Of a DNA stretch of 21,253 nucleotides, positions 1-7,518 are shown piece after piece (position 1 is the first letter of the stretch; each line of letters starts with the position of its first letter). The position numbers and the translations under genes were made by a program. Location of the stretch: assembly GCA_964343975.1 (NCBI GenBank), contig CAYFLU010000042.1:1-21253 (forward strand). Reading direction: 5' to 3'. The stretch comes from SCUN01 sp964343975 (GTDB taxonomy: Bacteria; Acidobacteriota; Vicinamibacteria; Vicinamibacterales; SCN-69-37). Under the pieces are notes generated by a model. That model was not told where the DNA came from and did not search any database. It worked only from the letters and a program-made list of their open reading frames with translations.

Positions 1-540
1 CTCGCGCGCTACGGGCGGATCGATGTGCTCGTGAATGCCGCCGGGATCATCGCGTCCGGCACCGTGGCCGATACGACCGATGCGGCCTGGGACACGATGC
101 TCGATGTGAACGTGCGGGCGCCGTTTCGCTTGATGCGCGAAGCCACGCCGGCGCTCGTGGCCGCGAAGGGGGCGGTGGTCAATGTGTCGAGCGTGACGGG
201 GACGCGCGCGTTTCCCGGTGTGGCCGCCTACTGCGTCAGCAAAGCCGCGGTGGATCAGCTGACGCGGGTTGGCGCACTGGAGATGGCGGCCGCGGGTGTC
301 CGCGTCAACGCCGTGAATCCGGGCGTGGTCGTCACCAATCTCCACAAACGCAGCGGCATGGATGAGGCGAAATACGCGGCGTTTCTCGAACGCGCCAAGG
401 AAACGCACCCGCTCGGTCGCCCGGGCGCCCCGGAAGACGTCGCAGACTTGATCGCGTTTCTGGCGTCACCCTCCGCGGGATGGATCACCGGCATGACCGT
501 GAATGTCGACGGTGGCCGGCATCTGACCTGCTTACGCTAG
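1..540 (+). CDS. SDR-family NAD(P)-dependent oxidoreductase, 5' end outside the window
   Basis: This is the C-terminal 179 residues of a classical short-chain dehydrogenase/reductase; the frame is open from base 1, so the start and the N-terminal GxxxGxG cofactor motif lie upstream. Visible family landmarks are the NAAG motif (residues 12-15 of the fragment), the catalytic Ser in VSSVTG, the catalytic YCVSK (YxxxK), the PGVV segment after it, and the usual end in a GMTVNVDGG-type strand. Such enzymes reduce or oxidise carbonyl/alcohol groups with NAD(P)H in the cytosol. The substrate cannot be read from the fragment; the sequence is of the FabG/glucose-dehydrogenase style. Its stop codon shares the CTAG at 537-540 with the stop of the convergent gene. 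Confidence 0.9.
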   Translation, partial: LARYGRIDVLVNAAGIIASGTVADTTDAAWDTMLDVNVRAPFRLMREATPALVAAKGAVVNVSSVTGTRAFPGVAAYCVSKAAVDQLTRVGALEMAAAGVRVNAVNPGVVVTNLHKRSGMDEAKYAAFLERAKETHPLGRPGAPEDVADLIAFLASPSAGWITGMTVNVDGGRHLTCLR

Positions 541-1067
541 GCGGGTTTTCGACCCTCGACGTACACCGCCCCGTCGGTTTCGGCCAGCACACGAATGGCT
601 GCCGCACCGACGGCGGTCAACGACGCCACGATTTCCGCGGGCGAGAGGCCGGGCGTTGCGCCGGGCAACAAGCCGAACAGGCCCGGACGTCCCATCGGCT
701 CGATCACGAGCACGCGGCCCCGGGTTTTCGTCACACGGAGCGCTTCCTGACAACAGGCCTGCCGGTTCAGTCCCTGCAGGCTGTTCAACTGGCGGTTGAT
801 GACCGTGACGTCGAACTGCTCGTCGCCGAGCGGCAGCATGGTGACCGGGGCCCACTCGAACTCGACGAGCGAGCCGGCCTTGGCCGCGGCCGATTCCACC
901 CGCTTGCGCGCCTCCGGTCCGACGTCGACGACGAGCGTCCGGCCGTTCAGTCCGGTGGTCTTGGCGATCTCCGCCGCGAGGGACGCTTCGTCCTTGGTCG
1001 GGGCGCCCAACACGGCCACCTGATCCCCGGCTCGGGGACCCACCATCGCAAAACCGGTAGACATCAT
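537..1067 (-). CDS. Class I SAM-dependent methyltransferase-like protein
   Basis: This 176-residue protein has a degenerate class I methyltransferase pattern. A TLVVDVGPEA strand-turn stands where motif I (DxGxG) is expected, a PLGDEQFDVTVIN stretch matches the motif II region (L-P-x-x-x-x-F-D), and EALRVTKTRGRVLVIEP matches the helix and strand following it (R-V-L-x-P-G-G in typical members). The glycine-rich loop is weak and the protein is shorter than most family members, so activity is uncertain and the substrate unknown. It ends tail-to-tail with the SDR gene, the stops overlapping by 4 bases. It starts 25 bases from the divergent inositol-phosphate synthase gene, so its promoter must overlap that gene's start region. 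Start chosen at the Met-Met pair. Confidence 0.65.
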   Translation of the reverse strand: MMSTGFAMVGPRAGDQVAVLGAPTKDEASLAAEIAKTTGLNGRTLVVDVGPEARKRVESAAAKAGSLVEFEWAPVTMLPLGDEQFDVTVINRQLNSLQGLNRQACCQEALRVTKTRGRVLVIEPMGRPGLFGLLPGATPGLSPAEIVASLTAVGAAAIRVLAETDGAVYVEGRKPA

Positions 1068-1074
1068 GCCCGGA

Positions 1075-1083
1075 TGATATAGT
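1075..1083 (+). promoter_or_regulatory. Extended -10 promoter element (TGATATAGT)
   Basis: TG-A-TATAGT matches the extended -10 consensus with a 5/6 hexamer; no good -35 is visible. A transcript would start about 2-3 bases before the GTG at 1093, so the mRNA would be nearly leaderless. This fits the absence of a Shine-Dalgarno sequence. Confidence 0.45.
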
Positions 1084-1092
1084 TTTCGGGTT

Positions 1093-2406
1093 GTGACTCA
1101 GGGACTCGAAATCGCTCCTGCCAAGGGCAAACTTGGCGTTCTTTTGGTCGGTCTTGGCGCGGTCAGCACGACGACGATCGCCGGCGTCATGGCCATTCGC
1201 AAGGGCCTCGCGAAGCCGATCGGCTCGCTCGCCGAGATGGGCACCATCCGTCTCGGGAAGCGGACCGAAAACCGGTCGCCGCTCATCAAGGAGTTCGTGC
1301 CGCTGGCCGAACTCAACGACATTGTTTTCGGGGGATGGGACATCTTCGAAGACAACTGCTACGAAGCGGCGAAGCACGCAGGCGTTCTCGAGGACAAGCT
1401 CCTCGAGCAGATCAATGATGAGCTGGCGGCCATCAAGCCGATGCCGGCCGTCTTCGATCGCCAGTACGTGAAGCGCCTCGACGGGCCGAACGTCAAGAAG
1501 GGCAAGAACAAGAAGGACCTCGCCGACCAGTTGGTCGCCGATATCCGCAACTTCAAGAAGACGCACGGCTGCGATCGCCTCGTGGTGATCTGGGCCGGCA
1601 GCACGGAAGTGTTCACGACCGAGGCCCCGTGTCATCAGTCGTTGGCGGCCTTTGAAAAGGGGCTCGTCGACAGCGATCCCGCGATCGCGTCGAGCATGAT
1701 CTACGCGTATGCGGCGATCAGCGAGGGGCTGCCGTACGGTAACGCCGCGCCGAACCTGTCGGCGGAAGTGCCGGCGTTGCAGGAGCTTGCGGCCAAGACG
1801 GGCTCGCCGGTGTGCGGCAACGACATGAAGACCGGTCAGACGCTCATCAAGACGGTGATCGCGCCGGGTCTCAAGGCGCGCATGATCGGCGTCAACGGCT
1901 GGTACTCGACGAACATCCTCGGCAACCGCGATGGCGAAGTGCTGGATGATCCGGAGTCGTTCAAGACGAAGGAAGAAAGCAAGAAGGGCGCGCTCGACTA
2001 CATCTTCCAGCCGCACCTCTATCCGGATCTCTACAAGGATCTGTCGCACGTCGTCCGCATCAACTACTACCCGCCGCGCGGCGACAACAAGGAAGGCTGG
2101 GACAACATCGACATCTTCGGTTGGCTCGGCTATCCGATGCAGCTGAAGATCAACTTCCTGTGCCGCGACTCGATTCTCGCGGCGCCGATCGTCCTCGACG
2201 TCGCGCTGTTCCTCGATTTGGCGAAGCGTTCGGGGATGAAGGGCATCCAGGAATGGTTGTCGTTCTACTTCAAGGCGCCGATGCATGCGAAGGATCTCTA
2301 TCCGGAGCACGATCTGTTCATTCAGCTGATGAAGCTGAAGAACACGCTGCGCTACATGAAGGGCGAGGAGCTGATCACGCACCTCGGCCGCGAGTATTAC
2401 GACTAG
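1093..2406 (+). CDS. ino1: Inositol-3-phosphate synthase (myo-inositol-1-phosphate synthase)
   Basis: The product converts glucose 6-phosphate to 1D-myo-inositol 3-phosphate with NAD+ as bound cofactor (EC 5.5.1.4), in the cytosol, as the first step to inositol phospholipids or inositol-derived solutes. The 437-residue length fits the longer bacterial form. The Rossmann motif GVLLVGLGAVSTTTIAG lies near the N-terminus, followed by IGSLAEMGTIRLGKRTENR. The family core GNDMKTGQTLIKT and NGWYSTNILGNRDGEVL are intact, with the late motif KINFLCRDSILAAPIVLD. The GTG start is forced by an in-frame stop at 1075-1077 and no earlier start codon; the next Met is about 33 residues in and would cut off the Rossmann motif. 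No Shine-Dalgarno is seen. It is followed 46 bases later by acetyl-CoA synthetase on the same strand. Confidence 0.95.
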   Translation: MTQGLEIAPAKGKLGVLLVGLGAVSTTTIAGVMAIRKGLAKPIGSLAEMGTIRLGKRTENRSPLIKEFVPLAELNDIVFGGWDIFEDNCYEAAKHAGVLEDKLLEQINDELAAIKPMPAVFDRQYVKRLDGPNVKKGKNKKDLADQLVADIRNFKKTHGCDRLVVIWAGSTEVFTTEAPCHQSLAAFEKGLVDSDPAIASSMIYAYAAISEGLPYGNAAPNLSAEVPALQELAAKTGSPVCGNDMKTGQTLIKTVIAPGLKARMIGVNGWYSTNILGNRDGEVLDDPESFKTKEESKKGALDYIFQPHLYPDLYKDLSHVVRINYYPPRGDNKEGWDNIDIFGWLGYPMQLKINFLCRDSILAAPIVLDVALFLDLAKRSGMKGIQEWLSFYFKAPMHAKDLYPEHDLFIQLMKLKNTLRYMKGEELITHLGREYYD

Positions 2407-2452
2407 TCGGCGGCCAGACAACCCGACCGCCGCGCGTCGTTCCAGGTGACCC

Positions 2453-4396
2453 ATGGAAATTGCCGCGCTGCTTGACGAGTCTCGCCGATTCGCGCCGTCC
2501 GCCGAGTGGCGGACGCGCGCGACGGCCAACGATCCTGACATCTACGCCAAAGCCGCAGCCGACCCGGAAGCCTTCTGGGCCGGCTTCGCGCGTGAACTTG
2601 AGTGGATCGAGCCGTGGCAACGCGTGCTCGATTGGCAGCCGCCGCATGCCAAGTGGTTCGTCGGCGGCAAACTCAACGCGTGCGCGAACTGCGTCGACCG
2701 GCACGTGCGTACCGCGCGTCGGAACAAGGCCGCCATCATCTGGGAAGGTGAGCCGGGTGACCGCCGCACGCTGACGTACTTCGATCTGTATCGCGAAGTA
2801 CAGGCCTTTGCGAATGTCCTCAAGCAGTTCGGCATCAAGAAGGGCGACCGCGTCGCGATTTACCTGCCGCTGATTCCCGAGTTGGCCATCGCCATGTTGG
2901 CGTGTGCGCGGATCGGGGCCGTTCACAGCGTGGTCTTCGGCGGCTTCTCGGCCGAATCGCTCCGCGACCGCATCAACGATCAGCAGGCGCGCCTGCTCAT
3001 TACAGCCGACGGCGGATGGCGGCGCGGCCAGATCGTGCCGCTCAAACACACGGCTGACGAAGCGCTGACGGATACGCCATCGATCGAGAACGTGATCATC
3101 GTTCAGCGCGGCGCCGGGCCGATGCCCGTGCATGTGCAGGAAGGCCGCGATCACTGGTACCACCGGCTCATGCAGGATGCGAAGGCGTCCTGTCCGGTCG
3201 AGCCCATGGACGCGGAGGACATGCTCTACATCCTCTACACGTCGGGCACGACGGGGAAGCCCAAGGGCATCGTTCACACCACCGGCGGCTATCTCACCGG
3301 GACGTACGCGTCGACCAAGTGGGTCTTCGATCTCAAGGAAGACGACGTGTACTGGTGCACGGCGGACATCGGCTGGGTCACGGGGCACAGCTACGTGGTC
3401 TACGGGCCGCTCGCCAATGGCGCCACGGTCGTCATGTACGAAGGGGCGCCGGACTGGCCGGAGAAGGACCGCTTCTGGCAGATCATCGAGCGGTACGGCG
3501 TCACGATTTTCTATACCGCGCCCACCGCGATTCGCGCGTTCATGAAGTGGGGCACGGAGTGGCCAGAGCGACGGGACCTGTCGTCGTTGCGCCTGCTGGG
3601 ATCGGTCGGAGAGCCGATCAATCCCGAAGCCTGGATGTGGTACCACGAGCACATCGGACACACACGCTGCCCGATCGTCGACACGTGGTGGCAGACCGAA
3701 ACCGGGCAGATTCTCATCACGCCACTGCCGGGGCTGACGGAGACCAAGCCCGGCTCCGCGACACAGACGTTTCCCGGCATCACGGCTGAGATCCGGACCG
3801 CGGATGGAAAGCCGGTAGCGCAGGGCGGTGGATTGCTGGCGCTGACCAAACCGTGGCCCGCGATGTTGCGCGGCATCTACGGCGATCCCGAGCGATTCGT
3901 GCAGCAGTACTTCAGCAAGTGGCAGGACGGTGTGTACTTCACCGGCGATGGCGCCCGGATCGACAGCGACGGGTACTTTTGGCTGCTCGGTCGTGTCGAT
4001 GACGTGCTGAACGTGGCCGGACATCGGCTGGGGACCATGGAAGTTGAAAGCGCACTGGTGGATCACCCCGCCGTGGCGGAAGCCGCGGTGGTCGGACGTC
4101 CGCACGAGATCAAGGGACAGGCGGTCGCCGCGTTTGTCACGCTGAAGGAAGGCCACGCGCGCAGCGAGTCGCTCGTCGATGAGCTGAAGGAGCACGTGGT
4201 GCAGAAGATCGGAGCGATCGCGCGTCCCGATCAGATCCTGTTCGCTGCCGATCTGCCGAAAACACGGTCCGGCAAGATCATGCGCCGCCTGCTGCGCGAC
4301 ATTGCTGAAGGCAAGGCGCTCGGCGATACGACGACACTGGCGGATCCGGCGGTGGTGCGTCGTCTCAAAGACCAATACGAGTCCGTCGAGTCCTAG
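2453..4396 (+). CDS. acs: Acetyl-CoA synthetase (acetate--CoA ligase)
   Basis: This AMP-forming ligase (EC 6.2.1.1) turns acetate, ATP and CoA into acetyl-CoA. The 647-residue length is standard. The P-loop-like YTSGTTGKPKG is at about 262-272, the DTWWQTETG motif at 410-418 with W413 expected to floor the acetyl pocket, the adenylate-binding TGDGARIDSDGYFW at 497-510, and the hinge region GRVDDVLNVAGHR at 513-525. The C-terminal PKTRSGKIMRR carries the catalytic Lys at about K608, which in this family is controlled by acetylation. The residue after TWWQTETG is Gln where Gly is usual, so a related short-chain acyl substrate such as propionate cannot be excluded. An AGGTGA ribosome-binding site ends 3 bases before the ATG. 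The following gene begins 2 bases after its stop. Confidence 0.94.
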   Translation: MEIAALLDESRRFAPSAEWRTRATANDPDIYAKAAADPEAFWAGFARELEWIEPWQRVLDWQPPHAKWFVGGKLNACANCVDRHVRTARRNKAAIIWEGEPGDRRTLTYFDLYREVQAFANVLKQFGIKKGDRVAIYLPLIPELAIAMLACARIGAVHSVVFGGFSAESLRDRINDQQARLLITADGGWRRGQIVPLKHTADEALTDTPSIENVIIVQRGAGPMPVHVQEGRDHWYHRLMQDAKASCPVEPMDAEDMLYILYTSGTTGKPKGIVHTTGGYLTGTYASTKWVFDLKEDDVYWCTADIGWVTGHSYVVYGPLANGATVVMYEGAPDWPEKDRFWQIIERYGVTIFYTAPTAIRAFMKWGTEWPERRDLSSLRLLGSVGEPINPEAWMWYHEHIGHTRCPIVDTWWQTETGQILITPLPGLTETKPGSATQTFPGITAEIRTADGKPVAQGGGLLALTKPWPAMLRGIYGDPERFVQQYFSKWQDGVYFTGDGARIDSDGYFWLLGRVDDVLNVAGHRLGTMEVESALVDHPAVAEAAVVGRPHEIKGQAVAAFVTLKEGHARSESLVDELKEHVVQKIGAIARPDQILFAADLPKTRSGKIMRRLLRDIAEGKALGDTTTLADPAVVRRLKDQYESVES

Positions 4397-4398
4397 CG

Positions 4399-5172
4399 GT
4401 GCCCTGGTTCCGAGCGGCCGAGCAACTGGCGGTGGAGGTGTCGCCGTCGGCGTGGCGGGCCGTGGCAGCCGCGCGCACGCGCGAGTCGACTCGACAGATC
4501 AAGGCGTGGGCGCACTTCACGTCGGAGGGGGCGCGCGCGGAAGACCTGCGCGAGTTTCGGGTCCGCGAGCGCCTCCCGTTCGAAGCCTCGGTCATTCTGT
4601 GGCCGCATGCCGAGGATCGCGGCGTGTGCGGTCTGGACGAGCGGCCACGGTCAGCCGTGACCCTGCCCAAGGCGCGCGTGATTCGTGAACGTCTGACGGC
4701 GTTCGTCCGCGGTGGGGGACGCGCGCGCGACGTCCTCCTGCCGCACGAAGCGGCCGGTCGGCTGGCGGCGTTGGCCGGATGGACCTACGCGGGCGTGCTC
4801 TTGCTTGAGCCGAACGCGGCGTGCATCGCGGTCGTGGACGGCGATGAAGTCGCCGGTGCCTATCTGTCGTGGTCATCGGTGGCGTCGCCAAGCACGGAGC
4901 ACGGCCGCCTGCTGGCCCCTTACCAGTTCGCGGCGCGCCTTGTGCCGCACCTGCGCGGGTGGTCGGCGAACGGTGCCGGCGCCGTGCTGGCCGTGTGTGG
5001 GCACCACCCAGACCTCCGGTCCGCGGTCGTGCCGATCGTCGAAGAGCTCGATCAGGAGATTGATGTCCTTGATGGCGCCCTGGTGGGGGGCGGGACGGAC
5101 CTGGGAGCGACGGGGCACGAATCTGCGTCTTACCAGCTGGCGTGGGCGGTGGCCGCCGCCGGCCTGCGCTAA
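4399..5172 (+). CDS. Hypothetical protein, translationally coupled to acs
   Basis: This 257-residue protein starts with GTG only 2 bases after the acs stop, so it is probably translated by coupling. I do not recognise it. It is mostly soluble and rich in Ala, Arg and Val, with no signal peptide or clear membrane segment. The second half has alternating short strands and loops (AGVLLLEPNAACIAVVDGDEVAGAYLSW; AVLAVCGHHPDLRSAV; GALVGGGTDL; then SASYQLAWAVAAAGL at the end). That order of acidic/Gly loops with a final Ala-rich helix is loosely like actin-fold PilM/GspL-type proteins, but no diagnostic phosphate loop can be pointed to, so this is speculation. Codon use matches the neighbours. Confidence in it being a gene is good; in function, none. 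Confidence 0.75.
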   Translation: MPWFRAAEQLAVEVSPSAWRAVAAARTRESTRQIKAWAHFTSEGARAEDLREFRVRERLPFEASVILWPHAEDRGVCGLDERPRSAVTLPKARVIRERLTAFVRGGGRARDVLLPHEAAGRLAALAGWTYAGVLLLEPNAACIAVVDGDEVAGAYLSWSSVASPSTEHGRLLAPYQFAARLVPHLRGWSANGAGAVLAVCGHHPDLRSAVVPIVEELDQEIDVLDGALVGGGTDLGATGHESASYQLAWAVAAAGLR

Positions 5173-5229
5173 ATCGGAACGCGAAGCGGCGCGATCGCGT
5201 ATCCTGACCAACGAGAGAACCCAACGACC

Positions 5230-5916
<687 letters not shown>

Positions 5917-6005
5917 TTAAGTTATTGATTTAATTAGAGTAAGGTCCATTTTCCCCACCCATTGGGTCGTGCTCTAATTTGTCACTGACGGTAAAAAATT
6001 ACCAG
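5917..6005. other. AT-rich intergenic stretch with a small inverted repeat
   Basis: This non-coding stretch after the ABC ATPase stop is clearly richer in A and T than the rest of the window (for example around 5917-5945 and 5995-6000). It holds a perfect small hairpin, GGTAA-AAAA-TTACC, at 5990-6003. I see no open frame with coding character in it. Confidence 0.5.
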
Positions 6006-6036
6006 GTCGGCTGAATTTTGTCGCACGCCGACTTTT
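6006..6036 (+). terminator. Possible intrinsic terminator
   Basis: A perfect 6-bp stem GTCGGC/GCCGAC (6006-6011 with 6027-6032) with a 15-base loop is followed at once by TTTT (6033-6036). It lies 90 bases after the ABC ATPase stop and before the promoter of the secreted-protein gene, a sensible place to end transcription. The large loop and short T-run make it a weak terminator. Confidence 0.45.
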
Positions 6037-6039
6037 CAT

Positions 6040-6069
6040 ATGACACAACATGACATTTCCAGTTACACT
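6040..6069 (+). promoter_or_regulatory. Candidate sigma-70-type promoter for the large secreted-protein gene
   Basis: ATGACA (6040-6045, 5/6 to TTGACA) and TACACT (6064-6069, 4/6 to TATAAT) are separated by 18 bases. Transcription would start near 6076, giving a leader of about 60 bases before the ATG at 6136. Confidence 0.35.
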
Positions 6070-6086
6070 CCTTCAGGATTTGAAGG

Positions 6087-6106
6087 CGGGGTGTCTCATT
6101 CCCCCG
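6087..6106 (+). other. Leader hairpin before the secreted-protein gene
   Basis: CGGGG (6087-6091) pairs with CCCCG (6102-6106) across a 10-base loop, within the predicted 5' leader and about 30 bases before the ATG. It could affect mRNA stability or translation. It does not match a riboswitch I know. Confidence 0.35.
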
Positions 6107-6135
6107 TGTTCTCTCGAAGGAATCTTGGATTCTTT

Positions 6136-6892
6136 ATGAAGAACCCGAACGCTCACCACCCGATTTGTCGTCGCGCTCGTTTGCGCGGGCGTGTTGGCTG
6201 CCGCGCGATATGGCATGCACGTCTCTGCAGCGGGGGCCGGGTTCCCCACCTTGCCGAATCTGAAGTACGGCGAGGGCGATGCGATCTCGCTGGCCGTGGC
6301 GGTGACCGGTCAGGCGGCGGGCGTGACGTACACGGCGACGGGATTGCCGGCCAGTGTGCGCGTCGACAATGAGAACTTCACGGATGGCACCGGGACGCAC
6401 TCGCGTGGCGTGTTGCGTGGCACGTTTCGGACGGGCGTTGCGGGGACGGATCCGGCGACGAGCGGTTCGGGGTATCAGGGCGACGAAGGTGTCTACACGA
6501 TTCAGGTCCGCGCGAGCGATGGCAGCGTGTCGAACACCTTCACGCTCGATGTCGGCCGTTGGGGCAGCGGCGACGTCTTCGTCGGTGGCGGCAACTACAC
6601 GTATCAGGTCTACTCGGCCAGCAGTCAGTTCAAGTACGACGTGAAGGTCGGCGATCCGCTGACGACGGCGGGCTTCACCACCGGGTGCGCGGTCAACTGG
6701 CACACGGGTGAGGTGTGGGCGACGAACTTCGAGAACAACGTCGACGTGATCTTGCGTCACGCGGGATCCGCGGCGACGCCGTATACGGATCGTTCGCGGA
6801 CGGTGAGCACGCTGCGGTCGGTGGTCGGGGGGCTCTACCCGGTGCCGGCACCTATCCGATCGTGCCGAGTGCGGCGATCGGCTCCGGCCTGA
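6136..6892 (+). CDS. Large secreted repeat protein, N-terminal fragment (frameshifted): signal peptide, Ig-like domain, start of a propeller-like region
   Basis: The coding frame runs open from 6140 to 6892, but its first usable start is GTG 6191, inside a hydrophobic segment. The ATG at 6136, preceded by AAGGA, is one frame off. Dropping one C from the CCC at 6144-6146 joins them and gives a textbook signal peptide: MKNR, a polar stretch, a FVVALVCAGVLAAA core, then small residues. The mature part resembles a putative Ig (He_PIG-like) domain (YGEGDAISLAVAVTG, GLPASVRVDNENF, GVYTIQVRASDGS). A segment like the first blade of a repeat propeller follows (TTAGFTTGCAVNWHTGEVWATNF). Around 6825-6840 the homology stops abruptly and the frame becomes nonsense; the protein continues in another frame. 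Role unknown; an exported cell-surface protein. Confidence 0.6.
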
Positions 6893-7518
6893 GCGACTAC
6901 ACGATCACGTACGTGAACGGGACGCTGACGGTGGCGAAGCCCATCCTCACCGTGACGGCGTCCAGCCCGACGGTGGCCTACGGCGATCCGGTGCCGACGA
7001 TCACGCCGTCTTACAGCGGCTTCATCAATGGCGATACGGCGGCTGTTGTGACAACCGCGCCGATCTGCTCGACGGCCTACACGACGAGCAGCACCCCGGC
7101 GACGACGCCGGCTACGAGCTGCACGGGCGCGGCCTCGGCGTCGTACACGTTCGTGTATGTGAACGGCAAGGTGACGATCACGCCGAAGGCGGCGACGGTC
7201 ACGGCCGGCAGCGGTACGAAGGTGTTTGGGGCGACCGACCCGGCGCTCACCACGACGTCGACCGGTTTCGCCGCGGCGGACCTCAGCGGGATCACGCTGG
7301 CGACGACGCGCGCCGCCGGTGAGAACGTCGGCAACTACGCGACGGCGGCCACCGCGACGGGCGGCAACATCGGCTTCTATACGGTCAGCTACGTGCCCGG
7401 CACCTTCACGATCACCAAGGCCACGCCGGTGGCGGTGGCGACGGGCGGGACGTTCAACTACGCGGCCAGCCGCACGGTGGCACGTGCACGATCACGGGCG
7501 TCAACGGTGCGGTGCTGA
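6841..7518 (+). CDS. Large secreted repeat protein, middle fragment: MBG-type repeats (frameshifted at both ends)
   Basis: This part of the gene lies in a second frame. It begins in mid-domain with AGTYPIVPSAAIGSGLSDY, the closing half of an MBG-type repeat ending in YTITYVNGTLTV. Two fuller repeats follow: AYGDPVPTITPSYSGFINGDTA up to YVNGKVTITPK, and VFGATDPALTTTSTGFAAADLSG up to YVPGTFTITKA. Such domains are beta-sandwich repeats of secreted and adhesive bacterial proteins. There is no credible own start, and the opening half of the first repeat is absent. After GGTFNY at about 7461 the frame is lost; adding one G there restores the reading into the next fragment. It should be read as part of a single gene covering 6136-9497. 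Confidence 0.55.
   Translation, partial: GAGTYPIVPSAAIGSGLSDYTITYVNGTLTVAKPILTVTASSPTVAYGDPVPTITPSYSGFINGDTAAVVTTAPICSTAYTTSSTPATTPATSCTGAASASYTFVYVNGKVTITPKAATVTAGSGTKVFGATDPALTTTSTGFAAADLSGITLATTRAAGENVGNYATAATATGGNIGFYTVSYVPGTFTITKATPVAVATGGTFNYAASRTVARARSRASTVRC

Noticed and set aside
532..4375. Two minus-strand open frames of about 670 codons each opposite ino1 and acs
   Set aside because: Same GC-driven shadow effect; both run across the boundaries of well-identified sense genes and have shadow-type composition.
5990..6110. A cyclic-di-GMP or other known riboswitch in the leader of the secreted-protein gene
   Set aside because: None of the conserved core sequences of known classes could be found; only simple hairpins are present.
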